The notes below the pieces were generated by a model, which saw only the letters and a program-made list of their open reading frames with translations, made no database searches and had not been told where the DNA came from. This document shows positions 37,938 through 49,900 of a stretch of DNA of 64,000 bases, one piece after another. The first letter of the stretch is position 1. Each line of letters opens with the position of its first letter. The stretch comes from Undaria pinnatifida (lineage: Eukaryota; Sar; Phaeophyceae; Laminariales; Alariaceae): contig JABAKD010000030.1 in NCBI GenBank assembly GCA_012845835.1, forward strand, positions 7,079,599 to 7,143,598, read 5' to 3'. Both the position numbers and the translations under genes were made by a program.

Positions 37938-40900
37938 ATGACGCTCCTAGCGCCCGAAGCAATAGATTTTGACGACACCTGGGTTCTCCTGGAATCGTCC
38001 CTGATAACGATTCTTCAAGACTTGGGTCAGGGCTTTCCTAATGACCTCTGGATATCTCTCTACACCGGCGTGTACAAGCTGTGCACCAAGCCGATGGATC
38101 CCCAGCACAGCAAGCTCTATGGCCGACTCAAGGTGCGTTGCGATACTACCTTTGATTATGTGTTTCTGCGTATGACAATGATAAAACCATGTCATTTTGC
38201 GTGTTGTCGCGCTTTTGGGCGTTTTTCCGCATGATACTGGCGCAAAGTATGGGTACACCTGGCATGTGCTTTGCACGAGAAGTAGTTCAGTAGACATCGC
38301 TGGTATGGTATAATACCTGGTACCTGATGTCATACCAACCAGGTACCAGGTATGTATTTCAGCTGGTATTTTTTTCATTTTTATTCAAGAGTCATTGAGA
38401 CATGGGGGAGATCAGGGAGACATGGGGGAGATCAGTGAGACATGGGGGAGATCAGTGAGACATGGGGGAGATCAGTGAGACATGGGGGAGATCAGTGAAA
38501 CATGGGGGAGATCAGTGAGACATGGGGGAGATCAGTGAGACATGGGGGAGATCAGTGAGACATGGGGGAGATCAGTGAGACATGGGTGAGATCCGATCAC
38601 TCTTCATTGTTCATGAGTTATTTACAGCAACAGCAGTCGTAGTGCAGTCAGACAGAGCTAGCTGGTGTCCGCTGTGACGGTAAAGTCCCCGCTCCAGTGG
38701 GGGGTCTGTCGTTTGGAATCTGTGAATACCAACCCAAGAAAACCGCGTCCGCTCGGTGCTCTCACTCTTCCCTCGACGACTCGTATCATGTCATATCATT
38801 TTCATGCTGTACAAGGGACGTACGTACATACTCGTAGTAGCATGCACCTCGTCGTGATACAACGGAGTTAATTACTATTACACGTGCTCCCCCTGTTTTA
38901 TGTATACATGTTCATGAAATACCGGCACAGCAGCGGCATCTAGTACCGTACATCCTGTTCACATGCTTCGAACCCTTTGTACCCCTATATAATAGATAAC
39001 ACAGCAAACCATAATCGTGTAAAAGTTGACTTTATGTTCTACAGGCAGGTCTATAAACAACACTCAGCGGTACGAGGGCAACATAGTAAAAGTGCATACC
39101 CGGTGTGTACGTAGGACTCTCGTTCTTACTTACGCTTTTTAACTACGAGTGCAGAGCCTTCGCCCTTTTCGAACGAGATCACGAATAGATAAAAAAACTA
39201 ACGGCACCGTGTTCCCCTTTGAATGCTGGGTGACCAAAGGGGCTGATGATTTTCATCTATGATTTTAGTGTTTGCGTTGAAATATTTCACTAAAAATTCT
39301 TCCATCATGCTAGAAAAATGCCAGATTCACGCGGGCATGCTCTTGGTTGTGTTTGCAGTGAACGAATCGCAGAAAAGGCGTACACGGCCTCCATATCACA
39401 GGCGGGGAGCGGGGAGGCAACATCAAATTTTGAATGTAGACATGGTGCAGTAGCGCCTAGACTCACCGACAGGAGCAGGCCCAGCACAACACCATCAGGC
39501 AAACAGCAGCACAGCAGCAGCACAGCAGCAGCAGCAGCAGCGCAGCAGCAGCACCGCAGCCGCAGCAGCAGCAGCAGCAGCAGCAGCAGCGGCGGGGGCG
39601 GGGGCGGAGGTGGCGGTGGCGATCGCCCGCCAGATGAGTTGCGGCACAGCAACTCGGCCTGGCTCGATCACCACGATCATCACCACGACAACAGAACAGC
39701 CAGTTTTTAATTATTTTTTTAGAAACAAACGCAGGAGACACCAACCGCGGCCGCAGCACAACAGCCGCCGCACAGCAGCAGCAGCAGCAGCAGCAGTATC
39801 GGCGGCGGCGGCCGTGCGGCGTGGGTGGCGGTGGCAGTGGAGGCTTCGGCGACAGCGTTGTGGGATAGCGACGGTGGTTGACAAAATCAGCACCGAGTAC
39901 GACATCACGCAGCTGCAGAGAACGAGGTCACATCGTAGAGAGCGCGGGAGCGCTTGCTCACTAGCACCTACCCCTGAGGTTGCGCGTACGCGCCATGCTT
40001 CCCCAGCTACTCTTTGGTGCCTCCGCATCAATGTTGGGTTGTGTCTACTGCTGCCAAGCACAGCGCACAGCAATCAGTGTCTGCTGTGTGCTGCCGTGTG
40101 GGTTGTGCCCTCGTGCCCTCTGATCGTTGTGCCGCTGTGCCTGGTGTTGGTAGGCGAATCGTATGGTCTGGTCGTTATTGATGGAAGTTCACTCTAAATC
40201 GTTCACTCAAATTGGAATTTTTATGCCGTTTCTGGCAAATTCTTCCTTCAAAGTTCGCTCGGCGGGAATACTTGCTTGAATTTTTAGATTGAATTCCTTT
40301 AACGCAAACACACAATCTAGTAGAATTATAATATACGGAGTAATAAATAGTGCATGGAGTGGCTTGGAAGATGGTTTGGTATTGTTGGTGTTGGCGGTAT
40401 AGACGATGGAGGCAGCAGCATTGCGTGTGCGTGCGAAACACAAGAGGCACGAACGAAAAATTTTGAACAAAAACATGAAAATGCTCGACGTCACGCAGCG
40501 GGACTGGTAAGCACTACAACGGCAGCAGTCTTTTATTCTTAGTGATAAAAGAGAGCAACACAACAGCAGCAGTACCATAGCAGCACAGCAGCAGCGGCAG
40601 CAGCGGCGGCGGCTGCGGCGGCCGTGGCGCGACTTCGGAGGCAGCCGCAGTGGTGTCTATCGGGTACCTGGTATGTAATCACACCCTGGACAATAGGTTC
40701 CAGACGCGAAATTCGTCGAACTCACGTCTGACGTCCTTAACTTTTTTTTTGTAAAATAGGTTCCAGGTCAAAAGGCAATCGATAGGATCCTATTCCAATA
40801 GGAGACATATTGTTGCCCGCGATAGGTATCGATGGTTACTTTTCGTGGCCTATTGGAGCCGACAATGGATATCGATTGGCATCTTCACTGATCTACTGTT

Positions 40901-43900
40901 TGGCCAGCCTATTGTACCTATTTATCTGAACATATTTGATGCAGCAAGTAGGTATCGATACCATGTAGACATTTTCGGGACGGTATTGTTTGGGCCATAG
41001 GATATTAGCGCTGAGAGACGGAACCTATGGGTTTGTCCGATAGGTATCGATATACATTTCACCAAACCTATTGAGTCGGAAAATAGGTATCGATAGACCT
41101 TTCACAATTCTATTGTTTGGGACGATAGGTATTGACAGACCTTTCACCATTCTATTGTTTTGGATGACAGGCATCGGTACGTAGACCTTTCGCCATTTTA
41201 TTGTTTCAGTGTTAGAGAGCAAAGGTGCTCGAAGAGAGCAAAGGTGCTCGAAGACAGCCCGTCTAGGTACAATCAACTCTAGTTCGCCAATCATCATCCA
41301 CGCCGCACGCCCCTCCAGCCCAGCGCAGAATCCCCGAAAACGGCGCTGTCTGTCCGTGTTGTGCCCTGAGAAGCTCAAGGTGGATGGTATCAACAACAAG
41401 GCGGTGATTACTACCGATGTGTGTTCGATGCGAAGCTCAAGCCTGCAGTGCTTTAGAGCGACCTGTTTGTGAGCCGTCGAGTTCCTTCTTATACCCTGGA
41501 TAATACCCTATCGAATAGGCTATTGGGCCAACAATAGGTTGGCAACTACCGTCACTGACACAAGATATCACCCGTACATAAGAAATCACACCCCCCACAG
41601 GATACGACACCCCGGTGATAATTTTGGGCGTTTCTGACAAACCATCCATTTATCACCCGAGGTACATAAGATATATCACCCGGGGTACATAAGATAACAC
41701 ACCCCGGTGATTTCGTAGTGTAGATTTGTGGTTTGTGGCTTCGATTTTTGGTCATGGTGTCTCTGCGTAACTCTTTTTTGGTCGTACCGATAGCGAGGTA
41801 GGTAGCAGCAGCCCACTTTTGTGTGGGGGCAGGACGGATGGCGCAGCCACCGCCTCGTATCATATCGGGCGAGGTACCTTCGATTTAGGTATATTTTATT
41901 TTTTTATGCTCCAATCCAAGACCGTATTTTGTTTGAAACTTTCTTCGGCGTTGAGGGGGGTTGAGTCATCGCCGAGGTCATGTGCTAAGGAGTTTCGTCA
42001 CCTATGTTGGGCCCCTTTGTTTTACCACAACCCGGTACCACAGGTAGGTACCTACAGCAGGAGTGCGGGGCAGCTGCAAGTGTTCGTACAGCCATACCAC
42101 ACCCCTTCAAGTGTGCGGCAGCAGCGGTTCAACTGTTATCACATCCGTTTTATCACACCCCCAAACACACCCTGTGGGTGTTCGGACGTGCTATCACACC
42201 CCCTTTTTATCACCCCCCCTCATTTGTCACACCCCCAAACACACCTTGTGGGTGTTCGGACGTTCTATCACACCCCCTGGTTTATCACACTCCACTTGGG
42301 CCCCTTGCGAGCTGCACTTTATCACCCGGGGTACACAAGATATCACACCCCCCACAGGATACCACACCCGGTGATAATATTTTTAAATCCCAAAATGTGA
42401 TCACTGGGGTGTGTTATCTTGTGTCAGTTACGGTATGAGGATCGATACCTATCGCGGAGCATAATAGCTCGGCTTCGGGGTCTATCGATAGGTATTGTAA
42501 GCAACAATAGGGTTAGGGCAGTGGCCACAATAGCCTATTGTGCGACCGATATGCTTGCGAAGGCGTACATCGATAGGTATCTTGGGCACCAACATAATTT
42601 GAAAATGACCCCCAACAGGCTATCGTTTGAACAATACTTTTTTATCGCCACCAGTCAATACCTACCAGGTATTGGTTAAATCGATAGGTGTGCAATGATA
42701 TCGATCGATACCTATTGCTCAATGTAACACTTCGAAGCAGGTTTGCAAGGGTACCGATCGATGCCTATTGCCCAACTTGATAGGTTTTCAAGGGTATCGA
42801 TCGATACCTACTGACAGTTTAATAGATATATTTGCAAGGGTTTCGATCGATACCTACTGCTTGTAAATGTATACCCTCGTACTGCTTAGAACACACCTAT
42901 ACGTGCCGTATACCCCCGGCTATTGTGTGGATGAATACCTTGGATGACAGCAATAATATGTACCGTGACCTACTTGTTGCCTTTTGTTTCAAAACAACAG
43001 CTTTACTGTAATACCTGGTATTGAAATATGTTTTAATTAATCGATAGGCTTGTGAGGATTTCAATCGACATGTAAGGAAAGGAAGCAGCAGATTAAAGAA
43101 GATGTTGGGAAAGGAAATGGGGAAATGGTTGGCAGAAGATACCATCGCTTTATGGAGGGGTTATTCGACTTCGTAGATACTACTGCTTTATGGAAGGATA
43201 TTCGATTTACATCGAAACGGCAGCTACGCTATATTGTCGGAGGGCAAAGATAAAGATAAAACGTATCGATATTCAGTTAGTCAACATTCCATACACCAAC
43301 TTGTGGACAGACCAACAGGCGTCCTCAATACGTGGTAGACAACTGTGCAGGGCTTTATACCTACTGCTCATAGCAATAGATATCGATCGACCATTTCACA
43401 TACCTATTGGTCAAACAATAGGTATCGATCGACAGTGTGACATAACTATTGTAAGAACAATAGCCTGTTGTGCCGATTTATCAGAACCTATTTGTGGAAG
43501 AAATAGGTATCGATAGACAGATTCACACACCTATCTTAGGAACAATAGCCTGTTGTACCAATTTCTCTGGACCTATTGGTCCAACCAATGGGTATCGATC
43601 GACAAATTCACATACCTGTTGAACGTGTCAATAGGTGTCGATATGCAATACCTCAACCTATTGACATTCAATATGCATATTTAATAGGTTATTGTCCGGG
43701 GTGTGGTATGTATATGTGATGAATAAATTGAAAACGTTTGATTACTAGCAAAAACACTCGAGTGTTTTGCGATAAGGAATGTGAACAAAATTCTCCCATC
43801 GGACTTCAAACGGGTTTATTCATTTCGGCATCCTTTCGGTTGTGTTTGCGAGAAGTGTACCACGAAAAAGAAAAAAGCGAAAAATAAAAAAGTTGCGGAA

Positions 43901-46900
43901 AATATCGTCCTCTACATAATCCACAGAGAGAGCGAGCCGTCTGTCATGCAGGCCATGAAACTAACCATATAGGATACAGTATGCAAAACATGAAAAATTG
44001 TGTAAGAATCCACGCACGGCATCGCCGAGCACAACAACGAACACAGCACGCTTTAGGAACACGCGCAGGAGAGAGTGAAGGTAGCAGCAGCAGATGGCAG
44101 CAGCAGCAGCAGCAGGTGGCAGCAGCAACAACATCGGTAGCAGCGGCGGGGGCGGGGGCGGCGACGGCCCAGCATGAAAATGCGACACAGCAGCAGTAGT
44201 GTTGCAGCCATCTGGCAGGAGCACACACTGGCTCGGCGAGATGTACGATCACCACCAATAACAGAAAGCCGATTATGTTCAATATAACACACGCAGGAGA
44301 CAACAGCAGCAGCAGCAGCGGCGGCGGCGATGGAGGCGCGGCGGAGCTGGCGGTGGGGTTGGAAGCTTCGGTGACAGTGTTGTGGTACAGCGGCGGTGGT
44401 TGTGCGAACGTCAGCACGGAATACGACAACATCACATTAGCAGCAGTAGAGCTGAAATCTCTGTTCAAATCCGCTGACGTTTCGAGCAGCAGCCAGCTGG
44501 AAAAAACGAAGAGCAGCAGTTGGAACGTTTGCAGTTTATAGCCCAAAAAGAACGAAAGACTCAACAGAAGTTGTATTTTGAAAGTCTGTACAGGCCAAAA
44601 GGCGAAAGGCCTTTACGACCATGACAGAGAAATCGGTACCTTTGCTTAATTAGGGTACCCTGGTACGAGTTAGAGCATTCGTGTGTGGGGTGCTGGCTTC
44701 TATTGCGCCTATTCCAGCACTGGTCGTAGCCCTTGGCGCGGCAGCCGGCTGCCGTGTCATGTGTTCGCACCGCGGAGGATGTTGATGACAATGATCACGC
44801 CACGGTTGAGGCCGCATGCTGCTCTCGAACCTCCAACAGCTGTCACCGTGCCTGGTCGGGCTGTAGCTGCCGTGGTTTTTACAGCACGTCACGATTATCA
44901 ATACGTACCTGTGACCGACCCGCGCCAGGGTTTACCAGCGCTTCCCGAGGGGTGCATGCCACCGCCGGTTCCGGGCCCCCTGCCCTCCTTGGGCGCTCGG
45001 TCACCTACGGCCGTATTTTGTTGGGTTGCTGTGCATGCTGCACCAGGGGCCGTCGTGCGCTACAGCCACACGTACTTTTTGTACTGGTATATGTGTCGTT
45101 GCCGAAGAAATTAATAGGAATGTCGAGTGTAACAGTCGGCATGCACTGACTTGCAGTGCTTCATTAGGCTTTTAATTCCTTATCGGCTGTTGGCGACATT
45201 CACGAGCCGAGCGCCTCCCGTGAACAAAGTTTACGCGGCACAGAGGACAGACAACCCTGTACGACCAAATTCGTGTTGCCGCTGAACTACAGAGCTGCGC
45301 TGCTGTAAGCACGACACCGGCAGCGTTTGGGGACGGCAATACTAGTAGAAAAATGGTAAGAGTGCTGCTGTATTGAAACGAGGCTTCAGAGGAGTCTTCA
45401 GTCGCCTTTGTTTCCGCCGAGTATTTCTACCAACCGCCTCTAAGGCTTTTTCTGTTTTTTTCGCTCGTTGGTTTTCCGTCTGCCGTGAACGGCAACCCCC
45501 TCTCCCCTTAAAATATACTCCGGAGTATATAATAGTTGGCCTCGGTTGGCACCGTCGAACATTACATGTATATTGGAGTTGGCGTTGGTTGGCAACGACG
45601 CTGTAAAACATGCCAATCACGGCGTGAGCTAGGCAACCAGGGTACCGTTTTTTTTTTTTGGCGGTCATCGTGATGGTTATCGAGTTAGATCATATTGTGC
45701 GGGGTGGAGAACCCCAACTCCGCACAAGGGAATGATCGTATCACGTAGTGTGGATATGGTAAGGCGCCCACGAGGCAGTTACACAGTAATACCCATTGCT
45801 GTATCTGGAGTGGCCACACCAGAAAACAAAGTAACTCATTGGCGCTGTCATCCATAAGCAAGAAAGTAGGCACAAGGTGCCGAAGTCCGTCTTACGAGCG
45901 GTTTTTGGAAGGATGCAGTTCACCCTTCATGCGACTCGCCGAACACCTCACGGCGCTTCGTGCTTGGTTTGGTGAAAACCCGACGTTCTCCGTCCCGGCA
46001 TAGTAGGGATGCGAGGGTCTATGGTCATATGACTACGGCCATCCACAAACTGAGTAACCCCCCCCCCCCCCCCGCCTCTTCCTGCATTGCAAGCTCTGGG
46101 CGTGTGTACTACACGCGTTGTACCATTCCTTCTCGTGCAATATGCCCATACCAGCTGACGTATTATACTATTACTGATACTAGTTTCGAAAACGTGACGA
46201 AAGATGCAGAACATGAACGACGTATGAAGAAACTTGCGAAGCTAAGCATCCGCCACTCAACCGGTCGTGCTCGTAGCTGACGAACTTGAAATAGTTTTAC
46301 ATAGTAGCCCACGCCCCTCCTCCCTCCTCTCGCCTCTTCTCTGGAAACCACCCTAACCATTCCAGGAGACGCTGGAGCTCTACGTAGCAGGCGTTTTGAA
46401 GGGGCTGCTTGCGTTTGATAACGTCACTTCGCACTCTTATATAGAGCTGTTGGTGAGGTACCGTACGTCGTTCCACAACTACTCTGTTGGCATGAAGTAC
46501 GGCTCCGAGTTGTTCAAGTACCTCGACCGCCACTGGATCACCACCAACCACTGCGAAACGGGACGGTCGCCCAAGCCTGGGGTGAGCTTACATAGGTTTT
46601 CATGCCGGCTTTTGTATCCCCACCAGAGATGGGGTGGTGTTTTTTTGCGGGCGATCGGTGGTACAACCTGTTAGTTGACTGTACGTCGGCAGCTGTCGTT
46701 TGCTTTTTTTGTCATGATAATAGAGCGTTCGTAGCGCGATCGACGTTGTTCCCGCGGTTGTTTTTGGTCGTTGATAGTCTTCCCTTACCCCCCCCCCCGC
46801 TCACAAGGTTCGGAAGTCTGCCTTACAAGTGGTTCTTGGTAGGACGTATCCTCCTTCTTCACCCAACTCGCCGACCGCCTCACGACTCTTCCCGCTTGGT

Positions 46901-49900
46901 GCACACGATGCCTGCCTGGTTAGTGAAAACCCGACGTGCTCCGTCCCGGCATTGTCGGGATGCGAGGGTCATACCACTATGGTCATACGACTACGGCCAT
47001 GCATGAATATCGAGTACCCCCCACCCGCCCCCCTCTTCATGGTGTTTCAAGACTACAGCCGCGCATGACAATGAGTACCCCCCCCCCACCCTGCCCCATC
47101 TCCTCTCTATGTTTCATCGGCGAAATATTGACAGGTTTACTTCGTGCACGAGATGTCACTCATCGTGTGGAGAGAGCGTGTGTTCGAGGCCCTCAAGGAG
47201 CGGCTGCGACGAAACACGATGAGGGTCGTCAACGCTGCGAGGGAGAAAAATCTGCCCGACCTCGACGACAACGACGCCGTCAGATCTCTCCTCAAGACGT
47301 GAGACGGGCAGATAGAGAGAAGGAGGGAGACAACGAACCCGCAGGATTTACGTACCTTCTTAAGGCAGTCGGTTTGCTGTTTTCGTTTCCTTCACTTTAT
47401 TTCCGATTCGTTCTTCGTAGTTTTGTCGTATTTTGGTTTGTTGGTGTGTTAATCTTCTTGTCTGGACCCTTGTCCTTGGTCTTCTCTCGATGGGGAGGGG
47501 TCCGACGGTTGTCTGGCCGGCCTTGAGACAAACGCGCGACGCGGTTGAATTTTGGGTGATTTTTTCACCCCTCTATGGACTAACGTTGTCCAACACTGCG
47601 TGCTTGCGGAATTGTCTTCCGTTCCGAAAGCAGAAACAAGTGGCTTGGAGCTACGTACGCCATTACCTTTTTTTTCAGTGTACGATGTGCTTTCTTTAAT
47701 TTGTGGTTTCGCAGTTTCGGAGGCAGATTGTACTGTTTACACCCCCCCTCCCGGCTCTTAGCGCCCAAACGTTGGAGGTCTCTATTAGGAGTAGGAACGG
47801 TGCTCCGTCTCGAAAGGGAGGGATGCGTGGTCAATGATAAAATGATTAAGGCAAGCAACAAATAAGTACGCCTGCCCCCCCCCCCCTCCCCGATTCTTCG
47901 GCAATCGCGACCTGATTCAGGCTGACGCGCGACAGTGCTTGCGTGCCGTACACGCCAAGCAATCGTCCATGTTTGAAAAAACGCCTTTCCAGGCAGGCGA
48001 GCGCTTTGTCAATAACCGATTTCGAATATTCATCCACCTTTCGGGGAACAAAGCGGGTGTAATTAGTGTGGGTTTAGTTTTGTTGCGGCTCTCAAAGGGT
48101 TTGAGGGGTGAACCCGGCTTTCATTATCCGGGGTTTGCACATCCCACGTATCTGCCTCCGTTTGGTGCCCGCCGCGCCTTGACCCTTTTCCACCTCCTGC
48201 ATTATTCCTACTCTGGTTTCAAGTGTTCTGTCTTCATGTCGGGAGTGCTGCGCTAAAATGTTTTTTTACAAAAAACACGCCTATGGTCGTGTTAAAACTC
48301 CGCGGCTGGACCAATGCAGGTTCGAGACGCTGGGCTTCGAAAAGCGCGACCGTAGTCACTTGTTCCAGACGGAGATGGAGGACTTCCTGGTAACTGACAC
48401 GGGGAGGTATTACACGTGAGATATTGTAGCCCTACGAGAATTTGAGTCTGGTCTAGGCTTTTCCTCCAAGTGTCGGCTGGGGTTTTTGATCGATGTAGCA
48501 GGCATTTCCGCTCATTCGACACGTTCTCTTTTTTTTTTATCATCACTTCTACTCTCCAGCTCAACTCGTTCGTAAGATATTTTACCCTCAGCGACCTTCT
48601 AGACAAGCCGTGGTCACAGGTGTCTTCCCTTCTCCCCCCCGGTATTCGACGCTATGTATGGCTGACGCGCACTGCTGTGTACGAGACGATTAGGGCTAGA
48701 CCTAATTATTGGTTGATTGGGCTGGAGCTAGGGTTAAGGTTTGGGTTATGGTTGTGGTCGTATCGCACACAGTAACCCTCAACCACAGTGTCGAACAAGT
48801 GATAAGGTGCCCTCGATCGGTCAAAGCGTCCACCCTCTCAACCCTCACATTCGCCCACTTCTTGTCCCTAAATGCTTTTTGGCTTGCCCCTTTCTTTCCC
48901 TTGGGGTGTTGTGTCTCTCAGTCGCCGCGGGAGCGACCTTCTGCAGCACATGTCCGTTACAGTTTATCTGAAGGAGGTTGAGCGATACTTGCAGGTGAGA
49001 GCACGAGGACAAAGCGTATGCTTTTCCCGGTGCCCCCCCCCCCCCCCCCCCCCGCGTTCTCTCTCCCCTTCGCGCCTGTGCATGCACCTTGTTTTCTGCC
49101 TGATATTTCTTTCCTTTTTTTTCTCTTTCTTTTCATTCTTTCTTCTTTTTGTTGTTTATCCTCTTTTTTGGTTGTTTCTTTTTCCTTTTTAGGTCTATTA
49201 GTGGTCGAAACGTATCAAGTTGATGAGCGTATAACTTACCTATATACGAATCGACCATCTCAGCGTTGTCGCCATGTTTTCTGCACGCACGGACGGGACG
49301 CGCCAATGACCATTCCCCCCCCTCGCACCGGAAAAAAAAGTAACTCATTGGCGTTGTCATCCAGAAGCAAGAAAGTAGGCACAAAGTGCCGAAGCCCGTC
49401 TTACGAGCGCTTCTTAGAAGGATGCAGTTCACCCTTCATGCGACTCGCCGGACACCTCACGGCGCTTCGCGCTTCGCACAAGCAATGTCTGCCTGGTTGG
49501 TGAAAACCCGACGTGCTCCGTCCCGGCATAGTAGGGATGCGAGGGTCTATCGTCATACGACTACGGCCATGCACAAACTGAATACTGCCCCGCCCCCCGC
49601 CCCCCGCCCCCCGCCCCCCCCTCCCCCGCCCCGCCCCGCCCCCCCACCCCGGCCCCTCCTCGAGGTGTATGGTCTAGAGACTACAGCGATGCCTGACAAT
49701 GAGTACACCCTCGTTTTAAGACTACCGCCGTCCATGATATGTGCACACACCCTCCTCATGCGCACTGTTCACCGTCCTCCGCTCGCGGCTTCCTTTCCTA
49801 TTTTATTTGTCCTATCTCGCAGGAAGAGGCCAGTCGCTGCTCGTCGTTCGTCGGAACGTACTCCGCCCGGCGTATTCTCGTTGCCGCGCAGGAGGCGCTG

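Noticed and set aside
38396-38593. CRISPR-like regular repeat
   Set aside because: Units are directly adjacent with no spacers, in an intron of a nuclear eukaryotic gene.
39305-39710. Poly-Leu/Cys/Pro and poly-Ser frames around the CAG tracts
   Set aside because: They arise in every frame of trinucleotide repeats on both strands and carry no non-repeat domain.
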